Assembly (NCBI GenBank): GCA_020881835.1
Contig: CP052876.1
Span: forward strand, 2,790,001 to 2,854,000
Length of the DNA stretch: 64,000 nt
Reading direction: 5' to 3'
From: Kineosporiaceae bacterium SCSIO 59966
Lineage (GTDB): Bacteria > Actinomycetota > Actinomycetes > Actinomycetales > SCSIO-59966
Part shown: positions 8,125-17,455 of the stretch, in pieces
Position numbering within the stretch: position 1 is the first letter of the stretch
How the letters are laid out: each line of letters begins with the position of its first letter
The notes under the pieces: model-generated
Told to the model about the DNA's origin: nothing
Databases searched by the model: none
Seen by the model: the letters and a program-made list of their open reading frames with translations, nothing else
Made by a program: the position numbers and the translations under genes

Positions 8125-10650
8125 GTGCCGTTGACCGACGTCCTCGCCGGTCGTGACCTGGGAGACGACCCGGACGCCGTCTTCGACGCGTTCTCCGGCT
8201 GGGTCGCCGACCAGGGCATGGACTTGTACCCCGCGCAGACCGAGGCCCTGATCGAGCTGCTCAGCGGCAGCAACGTCGTCCTGGCGACGCCGACCGGCAG
8301 CGGCAAGAGCCTCGTCGCCACCGGCGCGCACCTGGCCGCCCTGGCCACCGGCCGGCGAAGCGTGTACACCGCGCCGATCAAGGCGCTGGTGAGTGAGAAG
8401 TTCTTCGCTCTGTGCGAGGTGTTCGGCGCCCAGAACGTCGGCATGATGACCGGGGACGCCAGCGTCAACGCCGGGGCGCCGATCATCTGCTGCACCGCCG
8501 AGGTGCTCGCCAACGTGGCCCTGCGCGAGGGCCCGGACGCCGACATCGGGCTCGTCGTCATGGACGAGTTCCACTTCTACGCCGAGCCGGACCGCGGCTG
8601 GGCCTGGCAGGTCCCGCTGCTGGAGCTCAACCGCGCCCAGTTCCTGCTCATGTCCGCGACCCTCGGTGACACCACGGCACTGCGGGCGGACCTGGCCCGG
8701 CGCACCGGCCGCCAGACCGTGGAGGTGGCGTCCGCGCAACGCCCTGTCCCGCTGCACTTCTGGTACGCGACGACGCCGCTGCACGAGACGCTCACCGAGC
8801 TGCTGGAGACCCACCAGGCACCGATCTACGTCGTGCACTTCACCCAGGCAGCGGCGCTCGAGCGGGCCCAGGCCCTGACCAGCGCCCAGGTCGCCACCCG
8901 CCAGGAGCGGGACCGGATCGGGGAGTTCATCGCCGGCTTCCGGTTCTCCGCCGGGTTCGGCCCGACGCTGAACCGGTTGCTGCGGCACGGGATCGGCGTC
9001 CACCACGCGGGGATGCTGCCGCGCTACCGGCGGCTGGTGGAGCAGCTCACCCAGGCCGGTCTGCTCAAGGTCGTGTGCGGCACCGACACCCTCGGGGTCG
9101 GCATCAACGTGCCGATCCGGACCGTGGTGCTCACCTCGCTCAGCAAGTACGACGGCGTCCGGCAACGGCACCTCAAGGCCCGCGAGTTCCACCAGATCGC
9201 AGGCCGGGCCGGCCGGGCCGGGTACGACACCGCCGGCACCGTCGTCGTCCAGGCGCCTGAGCACGAGGTGGAGAACCTCAAGGCGCTTGCGAAGGCCGGT
9301 GACGACCCGAAGAAGCGCCGAAAGGTCGTGCGCCGCAAGCCACCCGAGGGCTTCGTGTCCTGGAGCGAGAAGACGTTCGAGCGGCTGGTGTCGTCTGACC
9401 CCGAGCCGCTCACCAGCAGCATGCGGGTCACGCACTCGATGCTGCTCAACGTCATCGCCCGCCCGGGCGACGCGTTCGTGGCCATGCGGCGGCTGCTGCG
9501 GGACAACCACGAGCCGCCGGCCGCGCAGGTGCGGCACGTCAAGGAGGCCATCGCGGCCTACCGGTCCCTGCTCGCCGCCGGGGTCGTCGAGCAGCTCGCC
9601 GAGCCGGACGCCGAGGGCCGCCGCGTCCGGCTCACCGTCGACCTGCCGGCGGACTTCGCCCTCAACCAGCCGCTGTCGACATTCGCCCTGGCGGCCATCG
9701 AGCTGCTGGACCCGGACGCCGAGACGTTCGCCCTCGACGTCGTGTCCGTGATCGAGGCGACCCTGGAGGACCCGCGGCAGGTCCTCACGGCGCAGCGGTT
9801 TCGCGCCCGCGGCGAGGCGGTGGCGCAGATGAAGGCGGAGGGCATCGAGTACGACGAGCGGATGGAGCTGCTCGAGGACGTCACGCACCCGCGGCCGCTG
9901 GCGGACCTGCTCGAGGCCGCGTACGAGACCTACCGGCAGGGTCACCCGTGGGTGGCCGACTACGAGCTCTCGCCGAAGTCCGTCGTCCGGGAGATGTACG
10001 AGCAGGCGATGACGTTCGGCGAGCTCGTCCGGTTCTACGGACTGGCCCGCTCCGAGGGACTGGTGCTGCGCTACCTCGCCGACGCCTACCGCGCGCTGCG
10101 CGGCGGGGTCCCCGAGTGGGCGCGCACCGACGAGCTCGTCGACATCGTCGAGTGGCTCGGGGAGACGGTGCGGCAGACCGACTCCAGCCTGCTCGAGGAG
10201 TGGGAGCAGCTGACCGACCCGGACCGGGTCGCGGCCGTCGCCGCGGAGCCCCCCGCCGCGGCGCGCCCGCCGAGGCCGCTCACCGCGAACGAGCGTGCGT
10301 TCCGGGTGCTGGTCCGCAACGCGATGTTCCGGCGGGTGGAGCTGGCGGCACGCCGGGACTGGAGCGCGCTGGAGGAGCTGGACGCCGCCGCCGGTTGGAC
10401 AGGGCAGGCCTGGCAGGAGGCGCTCGAGCCGTACTTCGCCGAGCACGGCGAGATCCTCACCGGCGCGGACGCCCGCGGCCCTCACCTGCTCATCGTCGAC
10501 ACCAGCGAGCCCCGCCGGTGGCGGGTGCGCCAGATCCTCGACGACCCGGCGGGGGACCACGACTGGGGGCTGAGCGCCGAGGTCGACCTCGACGCCAGCG
10601 ACGAGGAGGGCACCGCCGTGGTCACGGTGACCGCGGTCGACCAGCTCTGA
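8125..10650 (+). CDS. Ski2-like DEAD/DEAH-box helicase with DUF3516-type C-terminus
   Basis: 841 residues. Helicase core: LYPAQTEAL, Walker A ATPTGSGKS (about residue 54-61), TAPIKALVSEKF, the DEFH box (VVMDEFHFY), LLMSATLGD, VVHFTQ, GVHHAGMLPRYRR, CGTDTLGVGIN and motif VI HQIAGRAGRAGYD. This is the Ski2/Lhr-type superfamily 2 set. The C-terminal half is the long helical extension typical of actinobacterial DUF3516 helicases. It probably unwinds RNA or DNA with ATP, but the substrate is unknown. GTG 8125 is four bases after pspA; no strong Shine-Dalgarno is seen, consistent with translational coupling. Confidence 0.9.
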   Translation: MPLTDVLAGRDLGDDPDAVFDAFSGWVADQGMDLYPAQTEALIELLSGSNVVLATPTGSGKSLVATGAHLAALATGRRSVYTAPIKALVSEKFFALCEVFGAQNVGMMTGDASVNAGAPIICCTAEVLANVALREGPDADIGLVVMDEFHFYAEPDRGWAWQVPLLELNRAQFLLMSATLGDTTALRADLARRTGRQTVEVASAQRPVPLHFWYATTPLHETLTELLETHQAPIYVVHFTQAAALERAQALTSAQVATRQERDRIGEFIAGFRFSAGFGPTLNRLLRHGIGVHHAGMLPRYRRLVEQLTQAGLLKVVCGTDTLGVGINVPIRTVVLTSLSKYDGVRQRHLKAREFHQIAGRAGRAGYDTAGTVVVQAPEHEVENLKALAKAGDDPKKRRKVVRRKPPEGFVSWSEKTFERLVSSDPEPLTSSMRVTHSMLLNVIARPGDAFVAMRRLLRDNHEPPAAQVRHVKEAIAAYRSLLAAGVVEQLAEPDAEGRRVRLTVDLPADFALNQPLSTFALAAIELLDPDAETFALDVVSVIEATLEDPRQVLTAQRFRARGEAVAQMKAEGIEYDERMELLEDVTHPRPLADLLEAAYETYRQGHPWVADYELSPKSVVREMYEQAMTFGELVRFYGLARSEGLVLRYLADAYRALRGGVPEWARTDELVDIVEWLGETVRQTDSSLLEEWEQLTDPDRVAAVAAEPPAAARPPRPLTANERAFRVLVRNAMFRRVELAARRDWSALEELDAAAGWTGQAWQEALEPYFAEHGEILTGADARGPHLLIVDTSEPRRWRVRQILDDPAGDHDWGLSAEVDLDASDEEGTAVVTVTAVDQL

Positions 10651-10691
10651 GCCGGCCCCACACCGTCCGGCCCGCTCAGCCTCCGACCCGC

Positions 10692-11132
10692 TCAGCCTCC
10701 GACTCGGCCCTCCTCGGTGCCGATGCCCAGGGCCCTGGCGACGTCCTGGACGTTCTCGTACGTCCCGTCGGGCAGCGACGACAGGGCGCCGACGACGTCG
10801 TCCGGAGCGCCGTTGCCGCGGGCGGTGGAGACGAGGGTGTCCCGGTCGGCCGGCCACAGGTCCTTGCCGAGGAACCGGGCGATCTCACTGCGCCGCTCGA
10901 CGTCCTCGTTCGTCATCCCCGCCGGCGTCCCGGGCTGCTCCGGGGTCCCCGGCGTCCAGGACGCCCGCGGCTCACCCTCGGCGGAGGCCTGCGGGTCACG
11001 CCACTCCTCGGCCCGGGAGGAGTGGCCACCCTGGACCAGGCCCTGGGTCTCGTGGGCGGCGGCCTCGTCGGCAGCGGTGCCGGGGTCGTGCGACGGCTGG
11101 CTTCCGGTCGGGTGCTGGCTGTTACGTCCCAT
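10692..11132 (-). CDS. DUF2795 domain protein
   Basis: 146 residues. The first ~80 are low-complexity, rich in Gly, Pro, Ser, Glu and His (probably disordered). The C-terminal ~65 residues (ERRSEIARFLGKDLWPADRDTLVSTARGNGAPDDVV through NVQDVARALG) match the small helical DUF2795 domain found across actinobacteria. Function unknown. It is transcribed toward the helicase gene, which converges on it, and diverges from the EAL gene. Confidence 0.75.
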   Translation of the reverse strand: MGRNSQHPTGSQPSHDPGTAADEAAAHETQGLVQGGHSSRAEEWRDPQASAEGEPRASWTPGTPEQPGTPAGMTNEDVERRSEIARFLGKDLWPADRDTLVSTARGNGAPDDVVGALSSLPDGTYENVQDVARALGIGTEEGRVGG

Positions 11133-11324
11133 GCCCAGGCACTACCCACTCGTCGCGGTCTCACACCTCGGGGCGGACCTCGTGCGGCGAGCGGGGAACG
11201 GTCGCGTTGGGCAGCGCTCAAGTCCGCCCCCGCCGCGGCCGATGCGGCTGGGGTGACTGGGTGCGCGGGGACGTGTGCCTGCAGGTCGCCGCTCGACCCC
11301 GGGACGGCGCCGCAGGACGAGCAG

Positions 11325-12368
11325 ATGGTGCTGGCGAGCCGAACGGGGCACGCCCTGCGGATGGTCGGTGACGCGGCCCGTGAGCTGGGTCTCGACGTCC
11401 GTCGTGACGTCCCCGGGACGTTGTGGGTCTCCGGGCCGGGTCTGCCCCGCCTGCTCGAGTTGATGGCGGACCGGTTCACCGCCGTGGAGCTCCGCGAGAT
11501 GCGGTTGTACAGCGGCCCGCTGCCGGCCAGCCGCGACGAGCTGGTCTCCAGACTGCTCGGTGCCCCGTCGCTGGAGGCAGTGGTCACCCGGTCCAGCGCC
11601 GCCCCGGCGGTGCGGGCCCTGCACGCCGACCGGTTCTTCTCCTACTACCAGCCAGTGGTCCGGCTCGCCGACGAGGACGTCGTCGCGTACGAGGCGCTGC
11701 TGCGCGCCGAGCAGGACGGCCAGCTCGTCCCCGGCGGGGACCTGTTCACGGCCGCCGAGTCTGCCGGCTGGCTGCACGCCCTGGACCGGATCGGACGTGA
11801 GAGCGCCATCGACGGCGCCGCGGCCTGGCTCGGTGACCGCGAGCTCTTCGTCAACTTCAACCCGACGTCCATCTACCGGCCCGAGGTGTGTCTGCGCACC
11901 ACCGAGCGGGCTGCGCGACGGTCAGGCATCGACATGGACCGGCTGGTCTTCGAGGTCGTGGAGTCCCACGCCGTGGCGGACGCCGACCACCTGCTCGGGA
12001 TCCTGGAGTACTACCGGAGGATGGGGGCCAGGGTCGCACTGGACGACGTGGGAGCCGGGTACTCGAGCCTCACTCTGCTCGCCCAGGTCCGACCCGAGGT
12101 CGTCAAGCTCGACAAGGCGCTGGTCCAGGCGCTGCCGGACGCCGGGGCCACCGCCGTCGTCCGGGCCGTCACCGCCCTCGCCCACGAGCTGGGCGCTGTC
12201 GTCGTCGCCGAGGGCATCGAGACGGAGGTGACCAGGGACCTCGTTTGTGACCTCGGCGCCGATCTGGGCCAGGGCTGGCTGTTCGGTCGACCGGAGGCGG
12301 CACCGCGGCTGGCCACACCGCGAGTGAAGGATCGGTCCGGGGCGACTGGAACGCTCAGGCGGGGGTGA
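11325..12368 (+). CDS. EAL-domain protein (cyclic-di-GMP phosphodiesterase type)
   Basis: About 347 residues. After a ~100-residue N-terminal region with no recognised domain comes an EAL domain: YEALLR (the EAL signature), LFVNFNPTSIY, LVFEVVES, RVALDDVGAGYSSL, VVKLDK, VVVAEGIETE and QGWLFGRP. The metal- and substrate-binding residues (E of EAL, N, E, DD, K, E) are present, so hydrolysis of cyclic-di-GMP is likely. No GGDEF or membrane segment is seen. Start ATG 11325 is uncertain; GTG 11253 in frame would add 24 residues, including three Cys. It is followed by tRNA-Lys. Confidence 0.88.
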   Translation: MVLASRTGHALRMVGDAARELGLDVRRDVPGTLWVSGPGLPRLLELMADRFTAVELREMRLYSGPLPASRDELVSRLLGAPSLEAVVTRSSAAPAVRALHADRFFSYYQPVVRLADEDVVAYEALLRAEQDGQLVPGGDLFTAAESAGWLHALDRIGRESAIDGAAAWLGDRELFVNFNPTSIYRPEVCLRTTERAARRSGIDMDRLVFEVVESHAVADADHLLGILEYYRRMGARVALDDVGAGYSSLTLLAQVRPEVVKLDKALVQALPDAGATAVVRAVTALAHELGAVVVAEGIETEVTRDLVCDLGADLGQGWLFGRPEAAPRLATPRVKDRSGATGTLRRG

Positions 12369-12410
12369 TCGCCCGCGTCCGGTCGCTGCCCCCGTACGCT
12401 GGCCCCTCCG

Positions 12411-12483
12411 GGGCCTCTAGCTCAACTGGCAGAGCAGCGGACTTTTAATCCGCGGGTTGTGGGTTCGAGCCCCACGGGGCCCA
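12411..12483 (+). tRNA. tRNA-Lys(TTT)
   Basis: Cloverleaf of 73 bases: acceptor GGGCCTC/GGGGCCC (one G-T pair), D arm GCTC/GAGC, anticodon loop CTTTTAA (anticodon TTT) on a GCGGA/TCCGC stem, and T arm GTGGG-TTCGAGC-CCCAC. The discriminator is A and no CCA is encoded. Accessory DNA begins immediately downstream. Confidence 0.97.
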
Positions 12484-12489
12484 CCGATT

Positions 12490-12909
12490 TAGTCACTGTG
12501 CGAGCCACTCCGTTCGGGGCCGTTTCCGCTGGTAGGGCGGGTGCGGCCCCGTCGTTGCTGCGGGGTTGGGGGATGCGGAAGACCGGGATGAGCCGGTCGG
12601 GATAGGTGATGGTGACCTTGGCGACCAGGCTTCGACGCGGGCCTTGATCTGGTTGTGGATGCCGTTGGTGATGATCTCACCGATGTGATCGGCCACCGCC
12701 GCCAGGGTAGCGGGCTCGGGCATGGCGGGTTCGTCGTCCAGCGCGAGAGTCAGTTCGTCGCGGCGAACGCGGAGTTGCTTGCTCTTGGCTCGCAGCTCGG
12801 TGAGCCGGTCGGCGATCAGTTTCTCGTCCATCGTGCCGCGCTCGAACGCGGTCAGGTACCGGTCGATAGCCACCCGGTCTTGGTGGGCTGTCAGGCGGTC
12901 ACTGGGCAA
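12490..12909 (-). pseudogene. C-terminal remnant of a large serine recombinase
   Basis: Reads IDRYLTAFERGTMDEKLIADRLTELR, RRDELTLALDD and VADHIGEIITNGIHNQIKARVEA. This is the coiled-coil C-terminal region of actinobacterial resolvase/integrase-type serine recombinases. After KARVEA the frame shifts by one base: the expected continuation LVAKVTITYPDRLIPVFRIPQP is present in another frame. The N-terminal catalytic domain is missing; the IS256 element begins 41 bases beyond the break. It is a dead integrase, presumably left from the element that seeded this island. Confidence 0.8.
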
Positions 12910-12950
12910 CCGTCGATCAGCAGGACCCGCCGGCAGTGGAGTCCAGCAGA

Positions 12951-14351
12951 GTGGTGTAGGACCCGGGGTGATGGGCGCGCCTTACGTGACGTAGGCGCGG
13001 CCACCGGGTGATCCTTCGAGTGATCTCTCACAACCACCTCGAAGAAGGACACCACGATGACCGCTGGACCCAGTATCGACCCTGCCGAGTTCTTGCACGA
13101 GCACCTGGCGCAGGCCTCGCCGGACTTGATGCGCGAGCTGCTCACCACCTTTGTGAACGCGCTGCTCAGCGCGGACGCGGACGCCGTGTGCGGCGCCGCC
13201 TACGGCACCCGCTCGGCGGCGCGGACCACCTCCCGCAACGGCTACCGGCACCGGGGCCTGGACACCCGGGTCGGCACGCTGGACGTGGCGATCCCCAAGC
13301 TGCGCGCCGGGACGTACTACCCGGACTGGCTGCTCGAGCGTCGCCGCCGCGCCGAGGCGGCGCTCACCTCCGTGGTGGCGACCTGCTACCTGCTCGGCGT
13401 GTCCACCCGACGGATGGACACGCTGGTCCAGTCCCTGGGCATCACCGGGCTGTCCAGGTCCCAGGTCAGCGTGATGGCCCGCGACCTCGACGCGCACGTC
13501 GCGGACTTCCGCACCCGGCCGCTGGACGCCGGCCCGTACACGTTCGTGGCCGCCGACGCCCTGACGATGAAGGTCCGCGAGGGCGGCCGCGTCCGGAACG
13601 TCGCGGTGCTGGTGGCCACCGGGGTGAACGCCGACGGGCACCGCGAGGTGCTCGGCGTGCAGGTGGCCACCGGGGAGACCCACGCCGGCTGGCTGGGCAT
13701 CTTCGGCGACCTGGCCGCCCGCGGCCTGACCGGGGTCGCCCTGGTCACCTCCGACGCCCACGCCGGCCTGGTCGAGGCGATCGCCGCCACCCTGCCCGGC
13801 GCGTCCTGGCAGCGCTGCCGCACCCACTACGCCGCCAACCTGATGGCCGCCTGCCCCAAGGGCGCCTGGCCCGGGGTCAAGGCAATGCTGCACAGCGTCT
13901 ACGACCAGCCCGACGCGGCCGCCGTGCACGCCCAGTTCGACAAGCTGCTGGACACCGTCGCCAACCAGCTGCCGGCCGTACACGACCACCTCGACGCCGC
14001 CCGCGCCGACATCCTGGCCTTCACCGCCTTCCCCCGCGAGGTGTGGCGCCAGATCTGGTCGAACAACCCCACCGAGCGCCTCAACCGCGAGATCCGCCGC
14101 CGCACCGATGTCGTCGGGATCTTCCCCGACCGCGACGCCATCATCCGCCTGGTCGGCGCAGTCCTCGCCGAGCAGCACGACGAACGGACCGAAGGACGCC
14201 GCTACCTCGGCCTCGACGTCCTAGCCCGCAGCCGCATCACCCTCATCCCCGGCGACACCACCCACACCGGCGAAAGCGATCTCCACGACGCCCAGGAGGC
14301 CCTCACCGCCTAATCCCACACGCCCAGCGAGGGATCAACCTCGTACACCAC
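12951..14351 (+). mobile_element. IS256-family insertion sequence (ends approximate)
   Basis: One intact Mutator-type transposase flanked by short inverted ends: GTGGTGTA at 12951 and its complement TACACCAC at 14344-14351, with weaker similarity inward. No convincing 8-9-bp target duplication was found. The end positions rest on this 8-base match and may be off by several bases. Confidence 0.7.
13057..14313 (+). CDS. IS256-family (Mutator) transposase
   Basis: 418 residues with the full family pattern: TSRNGYRHRGLDTRVGTLDVAIPKLR, then YYPDWLLERRRRAEAAL, VSTRRMDTLVQSLGI and LSRSQVSVMARDLD. The catalytic DDE residues lie in FVAADALTMKVR, LVTSDAHAGL and WSNNPTERLNREIRRRTDVVGIFP. The length is normal and there are no internal breaks, so it is probably functional. 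ATG 13057 follows AAGAAGGA. The element interrupts or abuts the decayed serine recombinase. Confidence 0.96.
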   Translation: MTAGPSIDPAEFLHEHLAQASPDLMRELLTTFVNALLSADADAVCGAAYGTRSAARTTSRNGYRHRGLDTRVGTLDVAIPKLRAGTYYPDWLLERRRRAEAALTSVVATCYLLGVSTRRMDTLVQSLGITGLSRSQVSVMARDLDAHVADFRTRPLDAGPYTFVAADALTMKVREGGRVRNVAVLVATGVNADGHREVLGVQVATGETHAGWLGIFGDLAARGLTGVALVTSDAHAGLVEAIAATLPGASWQRCRTHYAANLMAACPKGAWPGVKAMLHSVYDQPDAAAVHAQFDKLLDTVANQLPAVHDHLDAARADILAFTAFPREVWRQIWSNNPTERLNREIRRRTDVVGIFPDRDAIIRLVGAVLAEQHDERTEGRRYLGLDVLARSRITLIPGDTTHTGESDLHDAQEALTA

Positions 14352-14885
14352 ACCACAGGACTTGACCCCGCCGGCTCTCTGGTCACCAGCACCCCGGAAG
14401 CCTCCACAGTAGAGGGTTCGTGGTGAGGGTGATGGCCGCGCCGCTACGCGCGATTCAAGAACCCTGGGGTCTGAACCGCTCCAACCATTGTGCCGCTTCG
14501 ACTCCCCGACTGTCGTAGCACCCGTCGGGGCCAGCGATCACCGGTCGACTGAACCCTTCCCACTGTCCACCCGAGACATTCGCCGAGACCAATGTCGAAA
14601 CCGCGAGACACGGCGCGAGACTGCGCGTCTCGCCGGTCTCGCTTGCGGTCTCGGTGTCTCGTCTCGACCCTGTCTCGGCGTCCCGGTGCGGTCTGGCCAG
14701 ATGCGGGACCACGGCGGACAGCTCGACGTACAACGGGTTCAGATTTCCGTGCTGTGCAAAGGGGACGGGCCAAGCCACGCGGACCGGTGCGGCCGTCGTC
14801 GCTGTCCTTCCTGCGGATCAGGTCATCGTCGGTGACCACCTTGGGGCAGTCGGCAGCGCGCGGGAACCCCTGCGACAAGAGGGAT
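14352..14885. other. Unassigned island DNA with GTCTCG/CGAGAC-rich stretch
   Basis: No confident gene. Two overlapping minus-strand frames are open (14444-14878 and 14455-14778) but neither resembles a family I recognise. They read into each other as if frameshifted. Bases 14603-14690 are dense in CGAGAC/GTCTCG hexamers, encoding a Glu/Thr/Arg-rich run (ETASETGETR). A similar run occurs in the DUF2637 remnant on the far side of the methyltransferase operon (20285-20402). Confidence 0.4.
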
Positions 14886-15347
14886 TCAGGCGGCCCAGCG
14901 TGTCCGCCGGGGCCGCAACGCCTCCAGCCGCGTCGGGGCTACCGGCGCGCGGTACACGTCGTCATCGTCCGCGTCGTCGTAGAGCGTCACGTCGTCGAGT
15001 TCGTCATCGTCGTCCACGTAGCCTGCCGGGTCGGCTGCTTCGGGCTGGGGTGTGTCGACGCGGCGCGACATCTCGCGGTCGTTCGGGTCGAGCGCCGCCT
15101 CGTTGAGCGGCTGGTCGGTGTTCGAGGCGCTGCGTTCGATGGAGAGGCCACGTTGGGGCAGTTCGGCCAGTCTGTACCGGCGCGGCACGGCATCGCCGCC
15201 CTGCGGCGTCCACAGGCACCAGACCGGCACTGCCGGGCCATCGGCGTGACCGAAGGTGTTGCCGTCGCGGATCGCGGTGGCGATCACGAACCCAGGATCT
15301 CCACCGGCGAGGGCGCGCCGCAGCGCCGCCCGCAGGGCGTCGGCCAC
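14886..15347 (-). CDS. Hypothetical protein with strongly acidic C-terminal half
   Basis: 153 residues from GTG 15347, not recognised. The N-terminal half (ALRRALAGGDPGFVIATAIRDGNTFGH, VWCLWTPQGG) looks globular. Residues ~105-135 are dominated by Asp (VDDDDELDD, YDDADDDD), and the end is Arg-rich. It is transcribed divergently from herA across a 65-base gap, so the two may share control. The acidic segment could mimic DNA or bind a basic partner, but this is speculation. Confidence 0.5.
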   Translation of the reverse strand: MADALRAALRRALAGGDPGFVIATAIRDGNTFGHADGPAVPVWCLWTPQGGDAVPRRYRLAELPQRGLSIERSASNTDQPLNEAALDPNDREMSRRVDTPQPEAADPAGYVDDDDELDDVTLYDDADDDDVYRAPVAPTRLEALRPRRTRWAA

Positions 15348-15412
15348 ATGGTACGAGAACTTTCAGTAGGCTATGCGAGGTTGCGTCCGCTGGTGTCTCT
15401 CGAGAGGCGAGA
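15348..15412. promoter_or_regulatory. Divergent intergenic region upstream of herA
   Basis: 65 bases separating the acidic-protein gene from herA. It contains a perfect 10-base palindrome CTCTCGAGAG (15397-15406) that ends just before the herA start and includes its weak GAGAGG ribosome site, so it could be an operator. TAGGCT near 15378 is a possible -10 element, but no matching -35 box is convincing. Confidence 0.4.
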
Positions 15413-17455
15413 ATGACTGAGTTTATCCCTGGCGTCGGCGCCGGATCGTTACTCCGTTCGGAGTTGCTTGCAGACGGTCGGTCGACGCGGATCGGTGCGA
15501 TTCACCAGATCGACTACAGTCAAGCCGTCGTGCTGACACATGACCGCTGGAAATTCGACGCCGGCGGAATTCCGCAATTCTCGTTCCTGCTTGCGACCGC
15601 GCAGGACGTCAACGATCCTCGCGTCGACGACGACGAGGTGCTGCTTCTGCGTGTCGAGGGCACGGCACCATTGTCGCTTGAACGCGACCTACACGCCGTG
15701 CGCGAGGAGTCCCTGCGCACAGCTCTCTCGAACAACCAGGACCCATCGCCGTCCGCTGTGCTCGATGCGGAACTCGACCCGTTCACCAAGAACCGAGTTT
15801 CGTTTACCGGCGTACGGTGCAAAATCCTCGGCACCTTCTATGAAGACGACATGGACGGGCAGAAGGTGCTTGAGTTCGGTGCCGACGTGGACAACTTCTA
15901 TGCCACGTCCACATACCGAGTCCTGAAACCGATCGGCGACGGCCTGGCAACGATCGCTTCCTACCTTAAGCCCACCGGGCGCCCCGTGGAACGCGTACGT
16001 ATCGGCGCGGTGCGGTACTCCGCGACGCGACGGCGAGCCAAGACCTCTAAGCAAGCCGACGCTGCCGTCGAAGTCAACATCCGAGACTTCATCGGCAACA
16101 AGACCGCTCTGCTCGGTATGACCCGGATGGGCAAGTCGAATACTGCAAAGATCATCATCGCGCGCACCTTCGTGGTCTCCGAGCGACAGCGTGCCACGGG
16201 TGGACACCCCATTGGTCAGCTGATCTTCGATCCGCAGGGAGAGTACGCTAACCCGAACACGCAGGATGGCACCGAGATCGCAGCGATTGGCGCGAACCAT
16301 GTCCGCATCTTCAAGTTTGGCGCGGACGGTACGCAGCCGCACGTGAAGCCTCTCAATATCAACTTCTTTTCTGAGAACCAGATCGACGCCGTTCAGGGGC
16401 TAATTTCCGACACGCTAAGCGGTGATGAGTCCGGCTACGTCAAGGACTTCGCGGGTACGTCCTACGCGGACGTGCCGGGGGACCGCTCCGCAACCACACA
16501 TGCCCAACGCGCCCGACTTGTTCTCTATGGTGCGCTGATGCGTGCAGGGTTCGCAGTGCCGACAAATTTTCGTGTGCCAATCAACATCGGCAGCACTTTT
16601 CAGCAGAAGATCGTCGCCAGACTGGGCCGCAATCCGTTTAAACGGGCCGGAGGTAGTGCCAATCTTGTGACAGTTGCTGCAGCAGACGTCGAGGATGTCG
16701 TCGACAAGATCGTGGAGCTTCGTGACGCCGGAGACGCCGACGCGACCGACTTTACGAAGGATGTCCGCTGGAAGAGCGTTGAGCCGATTTTCACGACTCG
16801 CAGCGGGAACCGCAGGGTCCGAGGCTGGCGAAACTTGAATCCGTTGCGCCCGTTTCATAGCCCTGCGACACGGAACGACCCTGCGATTGAGATCTACGGG
16901 GAGCTGGTCCGAGGTCGCATTGTGATCGTCGATTTGCATGTCGGGGCCGAGGCTGTGACCAAGGCGCTGAGCGAGTCGATTACGCGTCGGCTCCTTTTTA
17001 AGCAGACCGAGGTGTTTACGTCGGGACAGGAACCACCGCATATCCAGGTGATGCTTGAGGAGGCTCACAACCTGTTCTCGTCGGACCGGTACAAGGATGA
17101 CCTCGATGTGTGGGTCAAGCTCGCCAAGGAAGCCAGCAAACTCAACCTCGGCATGACCTACGCGACGCAGGAGGTCTCGGGGGTAGCGCACCAGGTCAAA
17201 GCGAATACTGCCAACTGGGTTGTCGCCCATTTGAACAACACAACAGAGGTGCGGGAACTGGCCAAGTTCTACGACTTCGGAGCGTTCTCAGATGCGATCA
17301 TCGCCTCCGAGGACCGCGGCTACGTGCGACTCAAGACACTGTCCTCACCGTACATCGTCCCCGTCCAGATCGATCGGTACGACATCGCGCTCGTCAACGA
17401 AGCACGAGCAGCGGCTGGTGACCCGCCGTTAACGCTGAACGGGACGGCGCCCTGA
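15413..17455 (+). CDS. herA: HerA-like DNA-translocating ATPase
   Basis: 680 residues. A ~220-residue N-terminal region (probable HAS-barrel) is followed by a FtsK/HerA ATPase core: Walker A GMTRMGKSN (235-243), a Walker-B-like LIFDPQGEY (270-278), a second acidic motif VMLEEAHNLF (547-555) and TYATQE. HerA proteins form hexameric DNA pumps that work with the nuclease NurA in end resection, and occur in defence islands. The stop overlaps the next start as TGATG, so translation is coupled to nurA. Codon use is less GC-biased than in the flanking genes, indicating horizontal acquisition. Confidence 0.9.
   Translation: MTEFIPGVGAGSLLRSELLADGRSTRIGAIHQIDYSQAVVLTHDRWKFDAGGIPQFSFLLATAQDVNDPRVDDDEVLLLRVEGTAPLSLERDLHAVREESLRTALSNNQDPSPSAVLDAELDPFTKNRVSFTGVRCKILGTFYEDDMDGQKVLEFGADVDNFYATSTYRVLKPIGDGLATIASYLKPTGRPVERVRIGAVRYSATRRRAKTSKQADAAVEVNIRDFIGNKTALLGMTRMGKSNTAKIIIARTFVVSERQRATGGHPIGQLIFDPQGEYANPNTQDGTEIAAIGANHVRIFKFGADGTQPHVKPLNINFFSENQIDAVQGLISDTLSGDESGYVKDFAGTSYADVPGDRSATTHAQRARLVLYGALMRAGFAVPTNFRVPINIGSTFQQKIVARLGRNPFKRAGGSANLVTVAAADVEDVVDKIVELRDAGDADATDFTKDVRWKSVEPIFTTRSGNRRVRGWRNLNPLRPFHSPATRNDPAIEIYGELVRGRIVIVDLHVGAEAVTKALSESITRRLLFKQTEVFTSGQEPPHIQVMLEEAHNLFSSDRYKDDLDVWVKLAKEASKLNLGMTYATQEVSGVAHQVKANTANWVVAHLNNTTEVRELAKFYDFGAFSDAIIASEDRGYVRLKTLSSPYIVPVQIDRYDIALVNEARAAAGDPPLTLNGTAP

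Noticed and set aside
8098-10857. Very long open frame antisense to the helicase gene
   Set aside because: It is a GC-bias shadow with no recognisable domain; the plus-strand frame carries all helicase motifs.
12951-14360. 8-9-bp target duplication of IS256
   Set aside because: Flanks CCAGCAGA and ACCACAGGA share some bases but are not a clean direct repeat, so none is claimed.
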